DNA from: Paraphysomonas bandaiensis
Taxonomy: Eukaryota; Chrysophyceae
Direction: 5' to 3'
DNA: 64,000 nt
NCBI GenBank assembly: GCA_965644295.1
Contig: CBFFRP010000346.1
Coordinates: 1 to 64,000 of the forward strand
Part shown: in pieces, positions 19,820 to 32,952 of the stretch
Layout: every line of letters begins with the position of its first letter
Position numbering within the stretch: the stretch's first letter is position 1
Translations under genes and position numbers: made by a program
Notes under the pieces: generated by a model
Told to the model about the DNA's origin: nothing
The model's input: the letters and a program-made list of their open reading frames with translations, nothing else
Databases searched by the model: none

Positions 19820-21758
19820 CTAAAAACTTTTTCCATTGATAAGCCGATTCAGCATTTCCATTGCTTGCGCCGGGGCTGTTTCTGGCACTTCATGCCTTCC
19901 GCCTCTCACAGTAATGAACTCAAACGACCCGGACCCCATTTCGCTGACATCATAATTGACCGCATACCCACCAACCTGGTTCGTATTACCCGCGGAAGAG
20001 GTGTAAGTCCATGCGTGCCAAGAGTCTTTCACTGAGAACCCCATGTTCTCTGTCCATGCTTCATTGTCAGTATACGGTACACAGGCATCCCAATCGCCAT
20101 TATATACTAGCACATCGATATTCGAGACAAGCTGAGGATAAGTGTTGGCAGGAAGGTTTGTTCGAGTTGATTGGTACGACCATCCAGATGCTGTATTACA
20201 GACTGCCCAGCAAAAACCAGGATCTTTAACATGAATGGCAGCCATCACGTCTGGTTGATTCAGGTATCCGGATGCCGCCGCAGAATCAATGCAGGCATCT
20301 GGTCCATGAGGAACGATGCGCTGTAGTCTACATACACGTTTTAGCCAAAATATTAAACAACAGCAACAATTGTGATTTCTATGCAAATAAAATTTATGTT
20401 GCGATAATCGAGCATATCATCACCTTCTGGTCCCTTCCGAAAGAGGATCCTCGAGAATCTCCCTCAGAGGAACCTTTCCACGAACAACTCCATCCTTACT
20501 GGCACACATGGAGCTGACACAGTCCCCATAAATGTCATACATGTTCACGTGACCAATTTCCAGAGAAGCTTCATTGAGAAGCTGGATGCACTTCGCGGAG
20601 AGGGCACCTGTGTATTGATTATTCATCTACAAGCACAACAAGAAGAGCAACGGTAATAAATACGAATGGCAATGTGGGTACATATCACCACAAAGTTCAA
20701 TAAGATTACGAAATATATCACTTGTAACGCCGCTTCATCCTGAATGCATTTACAAATAGCATCATACTAACCTTCTTCGTTTTTCTCAGCTGCTTCCCAA
20801 TCACATTCTGCATTGATACTGTTCTTTAGGTCTGTGTCTATAAACCCCGTTTGCACAAGATATTGCCACTCATAATAGGTACCCTGGCAAGTTATATTAC
20901 ATACATGAGTTATAAAATACATATAGAAGGAAGTGTATATCAGGTGACCTACCTGGGGACCAGACCCGCATATGCCCACTTCAGTACCTGTGCAACCGTT
21001 TCCCACAGCAATTCCGGTCAACGTCGCACCAGTGTAGGATCCATCCTTCTCCGCATTGAGGATCGCCTCCGCCAGAGTAGGAACATAGATACCAGCATAT
21101 GACTCGCCCGTAATGAAAAATTTGTTTTGAATGTACTCCGGGAACATTGAGTAGAATGCCTCAACTGCGGCAAGGTTATCAGCTGCAGTCTGGTCATCAT
21201 TGCACTTGTAACTATCCGTGTCCGAGTAACTGAACCCTACCCCCACGGGTGCCTCGATGTATAATACATTTGCGATGGAGTTCCAGCGATATTCGCGTTC
21301 CGAAAGAGTTGTGTAGTCTGAATTAATCTCAAATGGTCCATGCTCATAAAAGAATCCGTCGAGGGAAGAGCAACCTAAGAACAATAAAATCTAGGAATAA
21401 ATAGACACGGTTAATACCTGGACCGCCATTAAACCAAAGAACCTATATATAAATCAGAAATATGGCGCTGATCAGAGAGAGAACTAAAACGTACCACAGG
21501 GTCTGTGGCGGGGTTGGCCTCAGATTCAACAAACCAATAATGCAGATGAGTGGTATCCGAGACATTTAAGTAGCCTGAATACTGTTTCGTGGGGGTTGGT
21601 CCATTCCATCCAGGAAGACTAAAAAACAGTCAAAGCAATTATGAATAGTTGATATGGAGTGATGTTGTAAGACACCTGGTGATTTCGTCCGGAGCCCATG
21701 CACTGGATGCGATGTTTAATGTGGAAAGAGCTACTGCTGCATTAACTGAAAACTTCAT
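19820..21758 (-). CDS. Serine carboxypeptidase (peptidase S10), seven exons
   Basis: Exons on the minus strand: 21758-21676, 21618-21495, 21442-21418, 21374-20953, 20883-20772, 20607-20424 and 20327-19820. All joins keep frame, giving 485 residues, the usual size. A signal peptide ([22 protein letters not shown]) leads to NGGPGCSSLDG, the oxyanion-hole region formed across two junctions. Catalytic residues are visible: Ser in GESYAG, Asp in [10 protein letters not shown] and His in GGRHEVPE. Such enzymes remove C-terminal residues at acid pH in vacuole, lysosome or outside the cell. One exon is only 25 bp. Exon 6 uses the acceptor at 20608, because the more upstream AG at 20627-20628 would give an immediate stop. 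The gene diverges from the epimerase with about 310 bp between starts. Confidence 0.93.
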
Positions 21759-22068
21759 TGGAATTATATGATGATTAGGTGTCGAATATATAAGCCCTCT
21801 CTGTGTCCCTGTTAATAGTCTCCAATTACTCCTATCGTATGATTGTATATGCAGTCGTCTGCTGGATATATACATCACTGCTGCTGGTGCTGTATGCAAC
21901 GTCATTCGTATTCGTGTGGATGTGGATCCTATTTTTTTGGATCTGGAGATACGAGATAGCCGATGAATGCATGTGGTGAGGATCTCCATCATGAGGATAC
22001 ACTGTGTTGTGTATGAAACATTGCATACAATAAACAAGTACAATCTTCCTAAAGATCTTGAAGAAATA

Positions 22069-23085
22069 ATGCGAGTCCTGGTCACTGGAAGTTCTGGACA
22101 TCTTGGTAAGCGATTTGATTTACAAAAGCCCATGTTCTGATGCACACCAGGGGAGGCACTGGTGATAACTTTGTCAGAGCAAGGACATGACGTGATTGGT
22201 ATCGATATTATTGCATCACCATCGACTACCTATGTTGGTTCTATCACTGATCGCAATTTCTTGAAAGAGCATATGACTGGAATTGAAGTCGTTTTTCACA
22301 CCGCAACACTTCATAAGCCACATGTGAGTACACACACCATGCAAAACTTTGTTGATACCAACGTGTCTGGAACCTTAAACCTATTAGAGGAATCACTAGT
22401 AGTTGGGGTGTCATTATTTGTTTTCACCAGTACAACTAGTGCATTTGGGGATGCACTTGTACCGTCAGAAAACTTGCCGGCAGCTTGGATAACTGAAGAA
22501 ACTGTACCGATTCCAAAAAATATATACGGTGTGACCAAAGTAGCCGCCGAGGATCTCTGCCACTTATTTTACCGAAATCATGGATTACCTGTCATCATTT
22601 TAAGAACATCGCGTTTCTTTCAAGAGGAGGATGACAACGTTACCATCAGAGACTTCTATTCTGATGCTAATCTGAAGTTAAATGAATATTTGTACAGAAG
22701 AGTGGACATTGAAGATGCTGTTGATGCACATCTTTGTGCAATGAATCGAGGAAACGAAATAGGGTTTGGAAAGTTTATTATAAGTGCAACTACACCGTTC
22801 AAGATGGAGCATCTACAGGAGTTGCGACACCGAGCACCAGATGTGGTCTCTCGTCTTTGCCCAGCTTACTCCGATGTATATGCAAGACATGAATGGAAAA
22901 TGTGTGAGAGTATTGATAGAGTCTATGTAAATGCTCTGGCTAGAGAGAAGCTGGGTTGGAAACCCAAGCATGATTTTGTTTCTGTACTATCTCGGGTGGC
23001 GCTTGTACAATCTGGTGCTGTAGACTCAAGCTTAGTTGCCAGTGACCTTGCAAAGAGAATTGGGGCAAAAGGTTACCACAAATAG
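22069..23085 (+). CDS. NAD-dependent epimerase/dehydratase (extended SDR)
   Basis: Exon 22069-22105 carries the start and TGSSGHL; after a 45-bp intron, exon 22151-23085 completes TGSSGHLGEA, the GxxGxxG nucleotide-binding loop, only after splicing. The total is 323 residues. The catalytic YxxxK is YGVTK with upstream Ser/Thr (FTSTTSAFGD). NVSGTLNLLE and a C-terminal LGWKPKHDF are typical of sugar-nucleotide epimerases and related reductases. The substrate is probably a nucleotide sugar or a small carbonyl compound; sequence alone does not decide. The 37-bp first exon is easily missed. Confidence 0.88.
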
Positions 23086-23105
23086 TTCATGTTTTGTAGT
23101 ATTAA

Positions 23106-23395
23106 TAGTTATATTTAACTACGGGTTATTAGAATTTTATGTCGTCACGCGCTCAAAATTTTGAAACAAGAGTGAAATGCATGAGTTTAAATATTGACCA
23201 ACGGACAATACCCGTTATCCCTAGGTTAAATTGTAGCTTATCCTCATGATGATGAAAACCTAGTATGTAGAATGTATAGCTTTTTATAGCATGCTTGCTG
23301 TTAGAGTAAATAGGTGTTCCCTGATTAGCATAAAGAAAAATGTAAAATCAAAGTATTGTTTCATATTTATGGCATCTACGTATCTACATAAAAGG
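23106..23395 (+). repeat. Dispersed TTAA-flanked repeat, copy B
   Basis: Hairpin core 23115-23229 between TTAA motifs, followed by a conserved right flank ('aaattgtagcttatcctcatg', 'tagcatgcttgctgt'). Homologous to copies at 9905 (inverted) and 38352. Confidence 0.82.
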
Positions 23396-23798
23396 AATGG
23401 CAATCATGTATTAGATTAACTCAAAACAATAAATTCCCAAGTTTCATTAAGTAATAGTTATAATGTACCTCTCTACCACAGAAGGATGCTGATGGAATAG
23501 CAAGTGAAGGGTATTGAAATTTCGAAAAATTGTAGTGAAAATTTTATTAGTAACTAAAGTCACTTATACTTAAGGCGCATATACGACGTTATAAAGTGCT
23601 ACGTTTACAATTTCGCTATCACACAGGATAACAGGTGTAGCAATTAATGAGTAATAGTATTAGTCTTCGAAATTGTAATATGGCGTTAAAATAGTTATCG
23701 ATTACAACAAGTTACATACGCCGCACCTTCGATTGCAAGTGATGATTTATATGTAGTTTCGGAGTTGTATTAAATGTGAAGAGTAGATCGTGTGGCAT
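23396..23798. other. Convergent intergenic DNA
   Basis: AT-rich, nothing recognised between the epimerase and the hydrolase 3' ends apart from the repeat just upstream. Confidence 0.4.
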
Positions 23799-25646
23799 TT
23801 ATTTTATACCTTTTTCGTCCAGCACTGCTTGCACAGCACGCATAATTCGATCTCCCCTGGGGCCACCAATAGTTTGCAAGGTTCTTGCGTTCATCACGTA
23901 GGCAAAGCTTATTCTTCGATGCGGGTCCCACAGAGACCAACTGCCTCCTAATCCGCCCCATCCCCAGAATCCATCATATACAGTTTTGAAGTCCGCTGGA
24001 ACCATAGAAGATTCCATGTCAGACATACGAGAAAATCCACCCTGTGTAAATGAGCAGACCGCATTTATAAACTCGTCTCTTTCTACAATAGGATCCGAAA
24101 ATGCCTGAACCACAGTTTCACGAGACATTAATTGGGTATCTCCGACCCGTCCCTCATTAATAAACAAAGTGTTTATTTTCGCAATGGATCTTGCATTAGC
24201 GTGCATATTGGCAGAAGGGACCTCTTGGGCCCTCCCAGCAACGGAGTTGACCCATCGGCAGTCCTTAAGCAGCCACTCCGCAACATCTAAAGGCAAACAG
24301 CATGAGGCGATAACGTAGTTGTAAAAATAACTTTACTAACTGTGTCTCAATATAGGGCTCTTTCTTGATGTAAATGTCTTGACGATTGCCCTAACAGTGC
24401 GAGGATCTCCTGTCGCCGGAAATTTTGTATTAACTCCCCACGCACCCGGTGATGTAGTAGAACTGGGGTTGCAGGTACTTACGCCCCGTACCTCACTCGC
24501 ACTTATGACATCATCTATGCCTTTGATATCCTCGTCTCCACTTTTCTCTTCGCTCTGGGAAGTACTATGAGAGACGTTGTTAGATATATGATTTCTGTTC
24601 ATTGCGGGTGTAGTAGTTCGTTTGAGACCAAGGCGCTTGCTCACGTGGTTACTGACACCCCCTGCAACAGCCTTGATAATCGTGCCTGCCCCCAAAAAGG
24701 GCATGTTTTTTATGTTCGCTATTTCCAGAAGCGACTGCTCTGATGGATGTATACCACAGTATATGTCTAGTTGTAGTGGGATGCATATCTCATCACGCAT
24801 AAACTGGGCCAGTGTTCGTCCCTTACTGTCAACACGGCGGACAATGCCAGAGAGCAGCCAGCCTCTGGTCACTGCATGGTAATGTCGTCTACCTGAAAAA
24901 CAGAAGGACAATACCAACACAGGTGAGTATTTCCTTTCACCTAAGCTTTACATATACTACCACATATACTGTAATTCAAGATAATTTAACACCACACATA
25001 ATATACCACTAACCGAGTAGATGCCATTTTCCAGCCCGTTCTATTGCTCTCTCCATAGGCGCAATACTCTCTAGGCAGTTACAAGTCAATTGCGTGTCTT
25101 TCCAGGGGTTCGCCATATCATCAGGATCTATGAACACAACGAGTAAAATCCAGGATATAATTTTCACTCAATTTCATGATTATTATAACTGTGACGTGAG
25201 TCCGTACCAATACATGCTCTAAATGTACCTGAAAAGAATGGTACCCCAGCTTCATGTCGCAGGACATCGGCTATAGTAATATCGGACTTGTTTCCATCAC
25301 CAAACTCAGGCCAATGCTTCACAACCAAATCATCATAAGATATAACTCCACGATCCACTAAGAGAGCCATTACAATGGCCTCCATGTTTTTTCCGCTGCT
25401 ATATATATTTTGAATAGTATCTGCTGAGTATACTTTCTGCTTGCTAGACTTTCCATGAAGATCCACCACTACATTCTCGCCATGATAAATCACCAGCTGG
25501 GCGCCCAGCTCCATATTCAAGGCAAAGTTCTCTTCGAATGCGCGTCGAACCGGCTCCCACCCATCAGAAACATACCCTTGTACAACACCCCCATCACCGA
25601 ATGGTCCTTTTCCTATGGGTTGAATCTCGGTAGTGACAGACATCAT
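23799..25646 (-). CDS. Beta-lactamase-like serine hydrolase (class C / LACTB type), four exons
   Basis: Exons 25646-25229, 25127-25014, 24892-24341 and 24286-23799 join in frame (introns 101, 121 and 54 bp) to give 523 residues. The active-site SxxK is SSGK (residues 83-86). RHEAGVPF follows, then YHAVTRGWLLSGIVRR, the family's conserved block, read across a splice junction. The C-terminal GWGGLGGSWSLWDP corresponds to the third motif of penicillin-binding folds. Eukaryotic relatives are esterases or peptidases rather than antibiotic-resistance enzymes. An unusual polar insert (about 60 residues, SNHVSK... to ASEVRG, rich in Ser/Asn/Asp) sits between the YxxxxxG block and the C-terminal motif. 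It diverges from the DUF1295 gene. Confidence 0.87.
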
Positions 25647-26228
25647 ACTATTCTGTCCAAAAATATATATATACGTTTAAGATATGTATCTATTAGATAG
25701 ACAGACAGATAGATGGGTTTACATGTCCACAGGAATACAGAAGGAGATTACTAACATGGTAACAATACCACAGTCCTCTTCACTATTCACACAAATAGAA
25801 ACACCACATCAGTGACCAGTAAATAACAATGCCTATTCTTGCAACTGGCCACAAGAATGCTCACGTATAGCTGAAGGAGATCATATTTCAGTCAACATCC
25901 CTTTTCTCTGTATATATATTAGCATTGCTGTCTACTGCACTACGTACAACGTCGTGTTGTAGCAGTGATACTGCTGTATTCTGTGCAATACCTGATTCTG
26001 ATGGCTGATTATTACGTATTCGGAAGGTAAAAAAAGTGCTGCTTTTTGCATGCAGCAGATATGGAATACAGATACATTTACGTATACAGAGTGTACATAT
26101 ACTGGATATGGACTTAACTTACTTCTTACTTTACCGCACTGGCTTTGAGCATCCTCTCCCACAAAAATCAATTTCTTTCCTCTATTGTCTCCATCAATTG
26201 ACCTATACGCATTATTTGTTGGTAAGCT

Positions 26229-27173
26229 ATGTTGGACTTTACGTGGTATGACGTGTGGGAATTGCACTGCTGTTTTATGCACAATGATATGGAGGAGTGC
26301 ATTGTAAAATATGATGCTATTGTTTTTTCGCTGTGGTGTCTTGGTGTTTGGATTATTTATTCGTTCGTGTGGTCCATCGTAGGAAACAACTGTTCAAAAG
26401 TAGACCAGATATGGTCTATAACACCATGGTTATATAGCTGGGGATTTTACTGGCATTTTCATTTGTCAACAGCTGGAAGTATGCATCCTCGTTTGCTTCT
26501 TGTGTGTATTTTGATGACACTCTGGGGCGTTCGATTAACATATAATTTCTGGCGACGTGGAGGTTATGGAAACTTAATATCTCACGAAGAAGATTACCGC
26601 TGGCCTATCTTACGCAAGAAAATGAACGCGTGGACGTTCCTGCTGTTCAACCTTACTTTCATTGCGACTTATCAGAATATTCTATTGATGCTAATCGCCC
26701 TGCCTACATACATGGTTCTTTATGCAGAGAGTACCCAAATATCCTTTTTAGACATTTTATTGACTTTTTTATTTATGTGTTTGTTGTCTATTGAGACAAT
26801 TGCTGACCAACAGCACTACGATTTCCAAGAATACAAACACTCGCTGAGTGAGAGGGAGAAGCGACAGCATAAATCGCCTAGCATTCGCAGTGGCTTCTTG
26901 CAGTCAGGGTTGTGGGGCCTGTGTCGCCACCCGAATTATTTCGCGGAACAAATGATATGGGTAACGTTTTATCTGTTTGCAGTGAGTGCAACAGGTGAGC
27001 TCTTCAACTGGTCCGGCATTGGGGTTGTGCTTTTGGTTATCTTATTTCAAGGAAGTATGGCATTTGGAGAGTCCATAACGGCGGCCAAATACCCACTATA
27101 CAAAAAGTATCAGCAAGGAGTTTGGCAATGTATCCCATGCGTATATTTCAAATTTAATGGGGGTAAAGCATGA
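26229..27173 (+). CDS. DUF1295 / steroid 5-alpha-reductase-like membrane protein
   Basis: Intronless frame of 314 residues with six or seven hydrophobic segments, probably in the ER or similar membrane. The conserved C-terminal block SGLWGLCRHPNYFAEQMIWV is the NADPH-binding signature of the DUF1295 and 5-alpha-reductase C-terminal superfamily, and YQQGVWQCIPCV closes the fold. WDxW-type motifs occur near the N-terminus (VDQIWSITPWLYSW). Related proteins reduce double bonds of lipids or sterols; the substrate here is unknown. A later in-frame ATG could also serve as start. Confidence 0.87.
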   Translation: MLDFTWYDVWELHCCFMHNDMEECIVKYDAIVFSLWCLGVWIIYSFVWSIVGNNCSKVDQIWSITPWLYSWGFYWHFHLSTAGSMHPRLLLVCILMTLWGVRLTYNFWRRGGYGNLISHEEDYRWPILRKKMNAWTFLLFNLTFIATYQNILLMLIALPTYMVLYAESTQISFLDILLTFLFMCLLSIETIADQQHYDFQEYKHSLSEREKRQHKSPSIRSGFLQSGLWGLCRHPNYFAEQMIWVTFYLFAVSATGELFNWSGIGVVLLVILFQGSMAFGESITAAKYPLYKKYQQGVWQCIPCVYFKFNGGKA

Positions 27174-27979
27174 TAAGTAATGATTGTTTCCTACATATAC
27201 CTTCTTGAAGCGCATTCTCTTCGTATGTCTCGTTTACAGCATATAATGTGATAAATTTATTTACTACTACCGTGAGATATGCATTTGCTTAGTTAGTAGA
27301 GAGTGTTTCGTTCGATATTTTAAGCAAGATGTGTCTTAAGTTTTAGGCATTTTTTAATGATAAGAATATTTGTAATTTGTAGCAAAAAATATGTTTCGCG
27401 AGGCTTTAGGGAAAGGGATTTCAATATCAGGGGAGATTCTTTAGTGTCGAGCGGAATCTGTGGTGTCCTCGTTAGATGTAGATAGCGCAATTTGCTATAC
27501 AGTTAACATAAGTTTTGTAGCGTTGCGAACAGGGCTGCAGTCAATTACAATTATTGCAATTAACTGCGATTAACTCTAACCCTAAATTGCTCATTGATGT
27601 TTATCACTTATCACTTAATAATTAATTAATAAAATTGTGATCGACACCTCTTATCATTCACTATCTTTATATACAACTACCCATTGATATTATTGTATTA
27701 TCGTATTATCAGAACCTAGATATTGATAATTGACAGTTAATAAAATTCAGTTTTACTAAAACTATAAGGTTCAGTTGATTACTTGCTATCTTGCTGTCAT
27801 CCAAATATCAGTTTCGGATAAAAAGGTACTAGAAAACCAGGCATCTCATATCAAACAAAAGTTCATAAATTAGCCAAAACATCCTCAATTATACGATACT
27901 CAGCTCAAACACATGGTAAATACTGACACATTACATAACTACTACACCCAGAGGTAGCAAACTGCAGTGTTACCTACCA
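27174..27979. other. Convergent intergenic DNA
   Basis: AT-rich. Around 27530-27600 'cagggctgcagtcaattac' followed by 'attgcaattaactgcgatt' resembles a hAT-like end with subterminal repeats, but no partner end was found. Confidence 0.35.
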
Positions 27980-29623
27980 CTACTTCCCAGCATTCTTACT
28001 GGATAACTTGGCCTTCTTGGCACTTGACTGACCCGAAATAGTTATAGCTTCATCGCCGGCTTTCCGCTTCACGTCACTACTGCTACTAGTACTGGAAGCG
28101 GAGGTTGACTCCCTTCTATTAGAGCGGGAAGCTTTAGGCGGTTTTACCTTTGATACGGTACGCGCTTCAACTAGATTGACCTGATCCTCGATTTTATTAG
28201 CACTATAAATTGGGTCATCCCGATGCAACGGGCAATTCTGCCCAACCGGTCTTCCCTCCAAATGATCAATGTCCTGTAACAACTGAAAATAGATTAATAC
28301 CTCAGTTATATCAGTCGACACTGGGCCAGCACCATTCCAAAAACTAGCGATAATGTATGTCAAGTCTACCCGTATCCTTACCTGTGCAATTTCTCTAACA
28401 GCGGGTATAGGCATTGAGAGAACCATCTGTCGCCTCTTATTACCCCATTCATCGTTCATTTTTTGTGGATCCACTGCTAGGGAATGTGGTATACCGTCTC
28501 CTTGCATCTGCTGTATAGCTCGCTTCTCTTTGACCAAGAAAGCGAAGTCAAAGAAGTTCTCCACTGTTTGCACCGGGTCTGACCGATCAACCAGCATGTC
28601 CACTAAATCAACGGTTTGACTGTCATTCGAACCAGATGCTGTACGAGCCCCGCGTCCACCCTCTCTCAACACAGCGAAGAGGTTCTTTATACGTTCATTG
28701 GTAGCCTCCGTCTCACCGGAATCGCCCTTGCCATCTTCCTGAAATTAATTAAGTTACAGTGTCTACTGAAAGTACATCACAAGAAGCAAATTGTTCACCA
28801 CCCATGGGTATAAAATGCGTATATGGGTAGTATACCACACACATAGACGTGTGAGACACTCACATTGCCAGCATTTATCAACTCCTCAGGTTCCACTGCT
28901 TTTGTGTGTTTTTTGTCCTGGCGTACTGCTACTCTCCTTTCTTTCGCCACTTTCCCTGCAAAAATATCATTATACCATCAAAGAGCTCCAACATGCGGGA
29001 TCTACCAATAGGACCCATCATTGTGCTTATATCCGATCGGCGCCAAAAGAGTACCCCGATATTCTATTGTCCACATTACTATTTCATAGTGAATCTTATT
29101 TACCCTATTACCTGGCCGAATTCTTTCCATGAAAATGAGGTGCCGTCCTCTCTATAATCGCGAATAAACATACCCCATTATTATTCATCAGACATACGTG
29201 AAGAAGCACGCGCAACTCTTACCCTCTGTATTTATCACGCAGGTTGTTCGAAAAGACGTTGTAGTTATAGCAACGAAACACATCATCAACAAAAGATGCA
29301 TGCCGTTTTGCTATTTTCGCGAGTGCGCTTAGATTCTGCGAATCATTTATTGCTTCCCGAGTATGATGAAGCTATAATCCCAACGTTAACAACTGGACAC
29401 CATGGTACAATAACATTGACATACCTGACGGAATATAGCGTTGTTCTGATCTCTGCACTCATTAAACTCTTTTGTATCCATTATCTGTAGACATATAATA
29501 TTAGCACCCAAGGCACCAGAGTTACAGATAACGTACCGCACTTTGATTTTCACTGACAATCCTGTCATGCAGTTTTCTCTGCTCCTTTCTCAGTGCCCTC
29601 CTTTTCTCTCTATCATCAGACAT
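27980..29623 (-). CDS. NSE4: NSE4, kleisin subunit of the SMC5/6 complex, eight exons
   Basis: Minus-strand exons: 29623-29537, 29484-29425, 29371-29223, 29151-29112, 29063-29006, 28955-28864, 28738-28382 and 28282-27980, giving 381 residues with every join in phase. NSE4 features appear in order: a basic helical start (REKRRALRKEQRKLHDRI), HTREAINDSQNLSALAKIAKR, FVDDVFRCY, SFSWKEFGQ, DISTMMGPIG, EPEELI, ATNERIKNLFAVLRE and the C-terminal winged-helix motif QTVENFFDFAFLVKEKRA. The tail is Ser/Lys-rich, nucleus-like and unconserved. NSE4 bridges the SMC5 and SMC6 heads in DNA repair and chromosome segregation. The donor of the fifth exon is ambiguous: a 50-bp intron (used here) or a 20-bp one 30 bases further keeps the same frame. 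Diverges from CLC. Confidence 0.88.
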
Positions 29624-30175
29624 TGTGTAGCGGTTAGCGATTGATAATCTCCTCGGTAGTAATTCACAGTTATAATTTACGCGACGTCCTTGTAAGCCAC
29701 CTGAATATGAAACATGAATTCAAAGTTCATAATTTACATACTTTTTCAAGAACAAAAATGGATACTGCAAAATATCAAACTGAAAATCAAGGTCCTGGAG
29801 GTGTGTGAGGAATGTGTATGTACTGTAGGCTTACATACAGGTATATGTATGATGGTTCGTAGGATACTGAAGGAAGTGTTGTGTCTCCGCAATGTGGTGC
29901 AATTGACGATATGAAAGTATCAGAATAATGCACTTAACACTGTAACTAACATAAATCATCAGCAACGAAAGGACCATCAAATGTCGTGGTTATCAGCGCA
30001 GGCTGCAATGCGGGTATCAAGCCCGAAGTGGACACAATAATAAACTGGCAATATTTTGGTTCGATCCGAGAGAAAAGATCGTATTTTGACCATTTAAAGG
30101 ATTACGTTCACGCAGTTCCGGTATTGATTGACAGTATTAATCAACTATTGTTGAAGATTGTTGAAGTATTGCTTA

Positions 30176-32952
30176 ATGTACAGTACATCGAGAGATAACT
30201 CAGGGTATAATCCACTGCTGAGTGATCGCAGTCCAGAGTTGAAAGCGGTGGAAGGAGATGTCAGTGACGATGCTGAATCGTTGCATTCTGAGACTCCCAA
30301 TGTTATGCACCGTGAGAGTGTTGCATGGTTTGGTAGCAACAAAATTCCTGAGTCGATGAACTTTGACGAAGTAGAGAGTGTTATGTGGAGAAAGGTAAAT
30401 GCTAATGTTTCTAGTTGCCGGTCTCATTGTGTATTCCTCAGCATCAACTGCGTCGTTTCTTTCAAGATAGAGGACATTGGTTGACTGCGGCTAGAAGGAC
30501 GACGGCTTGGAAATGGGCCTTAGTTATTTTAATTGGTATTCTTGTTGGTGCGGTGGGTGCTTTTGTCCAAATATTTACGGAGGTTCTAAGCGAGTGGCGA
30601 TTTCATGAAGTCACGAAACGAATAGATGACAAACAGTGGGGCGCAGCTTTTTTTCTGTACCAGGCCATAAGTCTACTGCTAGGTGGCGCTGCTGGAATTC
30701 TTTGCTGGATTGTACCTCAAGCTGCTGGGTCGGGCATACCAGAAATAAAAGCTTTCCTGAATGGGGTGGCACTGAAAGGCCTGGTGCGAGTGAGGGTGTT
30801 GCTTGCCAAGGTCATAGGAGTATGTTTCAGCGTATCCTCTGGTTTGCCAATAGGAAAAGAAGGTCCAATGATTCATATAGGAAGTATTATGGGGGCAGCC
30901 ATGTCTCAAGGAAAGACCATCACATTCGGTTTCGATACCTCATGGACAAAATTTCAAGACTTTAGGAACGACAGTGCAAAGAGGGACTTTGTTACATATG
31001 GGGCAGCTGCAGGCATCGCAGCAGCATTTCGTGCCCCTATTGGTGGGGTGCTCTTCACATTGGAGGAGGGAGCATCGTTCTGGTCCACCACGATTACTTT
31101 CAGAGCTTTTTTCTGTGCCATGATGACAATGCTCACTGTGAGTATCTTCTTCGCCGGACACAACTTCGGTAGATCTGAGGCGAGCAGCATTTTTTCATTC
31201 GGACAATTTGATAGTCTTGTGGAGGGAAAGACCAACTACTATGCGTATGAAATATTTGTCTTTATATTTATAGGGTGTATGGGTGGGGCACTCGGCGCTC
31301 TCTTCAACCACATAAACAAACTAGTGACAGAGTACCGTATCATAAATGTCAATGCATACAAATGGAAGCGAATGACAGAGCTGCTGTTATATGTATTTGT
31401 GATGGCCTGCATTAGTTTCTTGTTGCCGCTCATGTGGAGAAAATGTACCGCAATGCCGTCTGACTCCAGCGACTGGACCTCTCAAGAGAGAGATCTCCTG
31501 GATGAACTCGTGCAGTTTCAGTGCAAATCCAGTGAATATAACCAATTAGCCTCTCTGTACTTCACTCCAGCGGACACGGCCCTGCGCCAACTGTTTCACT
31601 ACAGAGAGTACGATGGTAACGATTACACTACCTTTGAGACTGGTGCACTTCTTTTGTTCTTTATTCCTTACTTCCTTGCAGCCGCATGTGCGTCAGGGTC
31701 CTTTGCCCCGACTGGTCTTTTTGTGCCATGTATAGTGGCCGGAGCAGCATTCGGAAGGCTATGTGGTCACTTGCTTAACAGCGCTTTCCCAGGTTACGTG
31801 GCAGACTCTGGAACATATGCTCTGATTGGGGCAGCGGCGCTGTTGGGCGGAATGGCTCGCATGACAATATCTGGTACCGTTATCATGTTAGAGGCCGCGG
31901 GAAACATGGTGTACCTCCTACCGCTGATGGTCACCTTTGGCGCTGCCAGATACACTGGAAATGCTATTAATCATGGCCTTTACGAGATGCAGATAGATTT
32001 ACAGAAGCTTCCTTTCCTTCCTGGTAATCTGAGGAGTCTGGGCCTTTTGAACTACTTCCCCATCCATGAAATAATGGCTCATCCAGTCTATTGTTTCAAC
32101 AGGGTGGAGAAGGTAGGCAACGTATTCCGCATTCTATCTGAGACCGAGCATAACGGCTTCCCTGTTCTTGGTAAAAACGGCCATTTGGTTGGCCTGATTC
32201 TTCGCAAGACTCTCTGCAGTCTATTGAAGCTGAAGGCCTATTCGGTACCACAGGCTAGACCACAGCAGGGTGGGCTTGCGAGTATGGAAATTAGTGCCAG
32301 ACCGTCTGCTGACGGGGGTGATTGTGGTGATAGCAAGATACTTCAGCCTGCCGCCACTGTATTCTATGACACCTTAGAGAGAAACTATCCGCGGTATCCG
32401 AGGATAGCGGACATAAAACTAACTGCCAGGGAGATGGTAACTGTTGCAAGCGTAAGTATATGATAATTATGAATAATGAATTGTGCAGGAGCTGTTCATA
32501 GACCTGAGACCGTACATGGATACTGCTCCGTACTCAATTAATCAGAGTGCTTCCGTGCAGCGCTGCTACAGGTACAAACTTACACTTTGGTGTCACCAAC
32601 TCATTATTGGGCACTGCTTTGGCAAAATGTAGGCAGTTCCGGACAATGGGTCTTCGTCATATGGTAGTTGTAGACAGTGATCACCTCGTTGTAGGAATGA
32701 TAACTCGTAAGGACCTGACAGAGAGGCGGCTAGATTTACATTGGTACCGTGAGGTATGTTTTCACTTGATTTTTTGCCTTCTATAGTGAAGATGTTCTAC
32801 AGGGTCATAACCTTCAAAAGTTTATAAACATTGATCACCTTCCTCCGGCGGTCGTATGCGATGATGAGGCTATCGTGGATGAAGAGAGCGAAATAGGGCA
32901 GAGGGCTAATCAAGGAGCTGCAGATTCCACTCTGTCCGCGTCGAAGAAATGA
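30176..32952 (+). CDS. CLC chloride transporter, CLC-6/7 type, five exons
   Basis: Exons 30176-30394, 30442-32451, 32489-32571, 32633-32753 and 32803-32952 give 860 residues. The anion filter motifs are GSGIPEIKAFLNGV and GKEGPMIHIGS; the glutamate in GKEGP is the gating residue of Cl-/H+ exchangers and LEEGASFW carries the likely proton glutamate, both features of CLC-6/7. Two CBS domains follow, the second assembled over three exons (QFRTMGLRHMVVVD, GMITRKDL). Lysosomal or vacuolar membrane is likely. The N-terminus is long and cytosolic with LL sorting-like residues (NPLLSD). Alternative: plasma membrane CLC, less consistent with the motifs. Confidence 0.9.

Noticed and set aside
20608-20628. 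Upstream acceptor (20627-20628) for carboxypeptidase exon 6, which would begin MNNQYTG
   Set aside because: Joined to exon 5 it gives an immediate in-frame stop; the acceptor at 20608 keeps frame and matches the family.
28956-28975. A possible 20-bp intron (GTATAATG...TTGCAG) in NSE4
   Set aside because: A donor 30 bases upstream gives a 50-bp intron in the same phase, the usual size here, and a better fit to the NSE4 family at MMGPIG. I used the 50-bp model.
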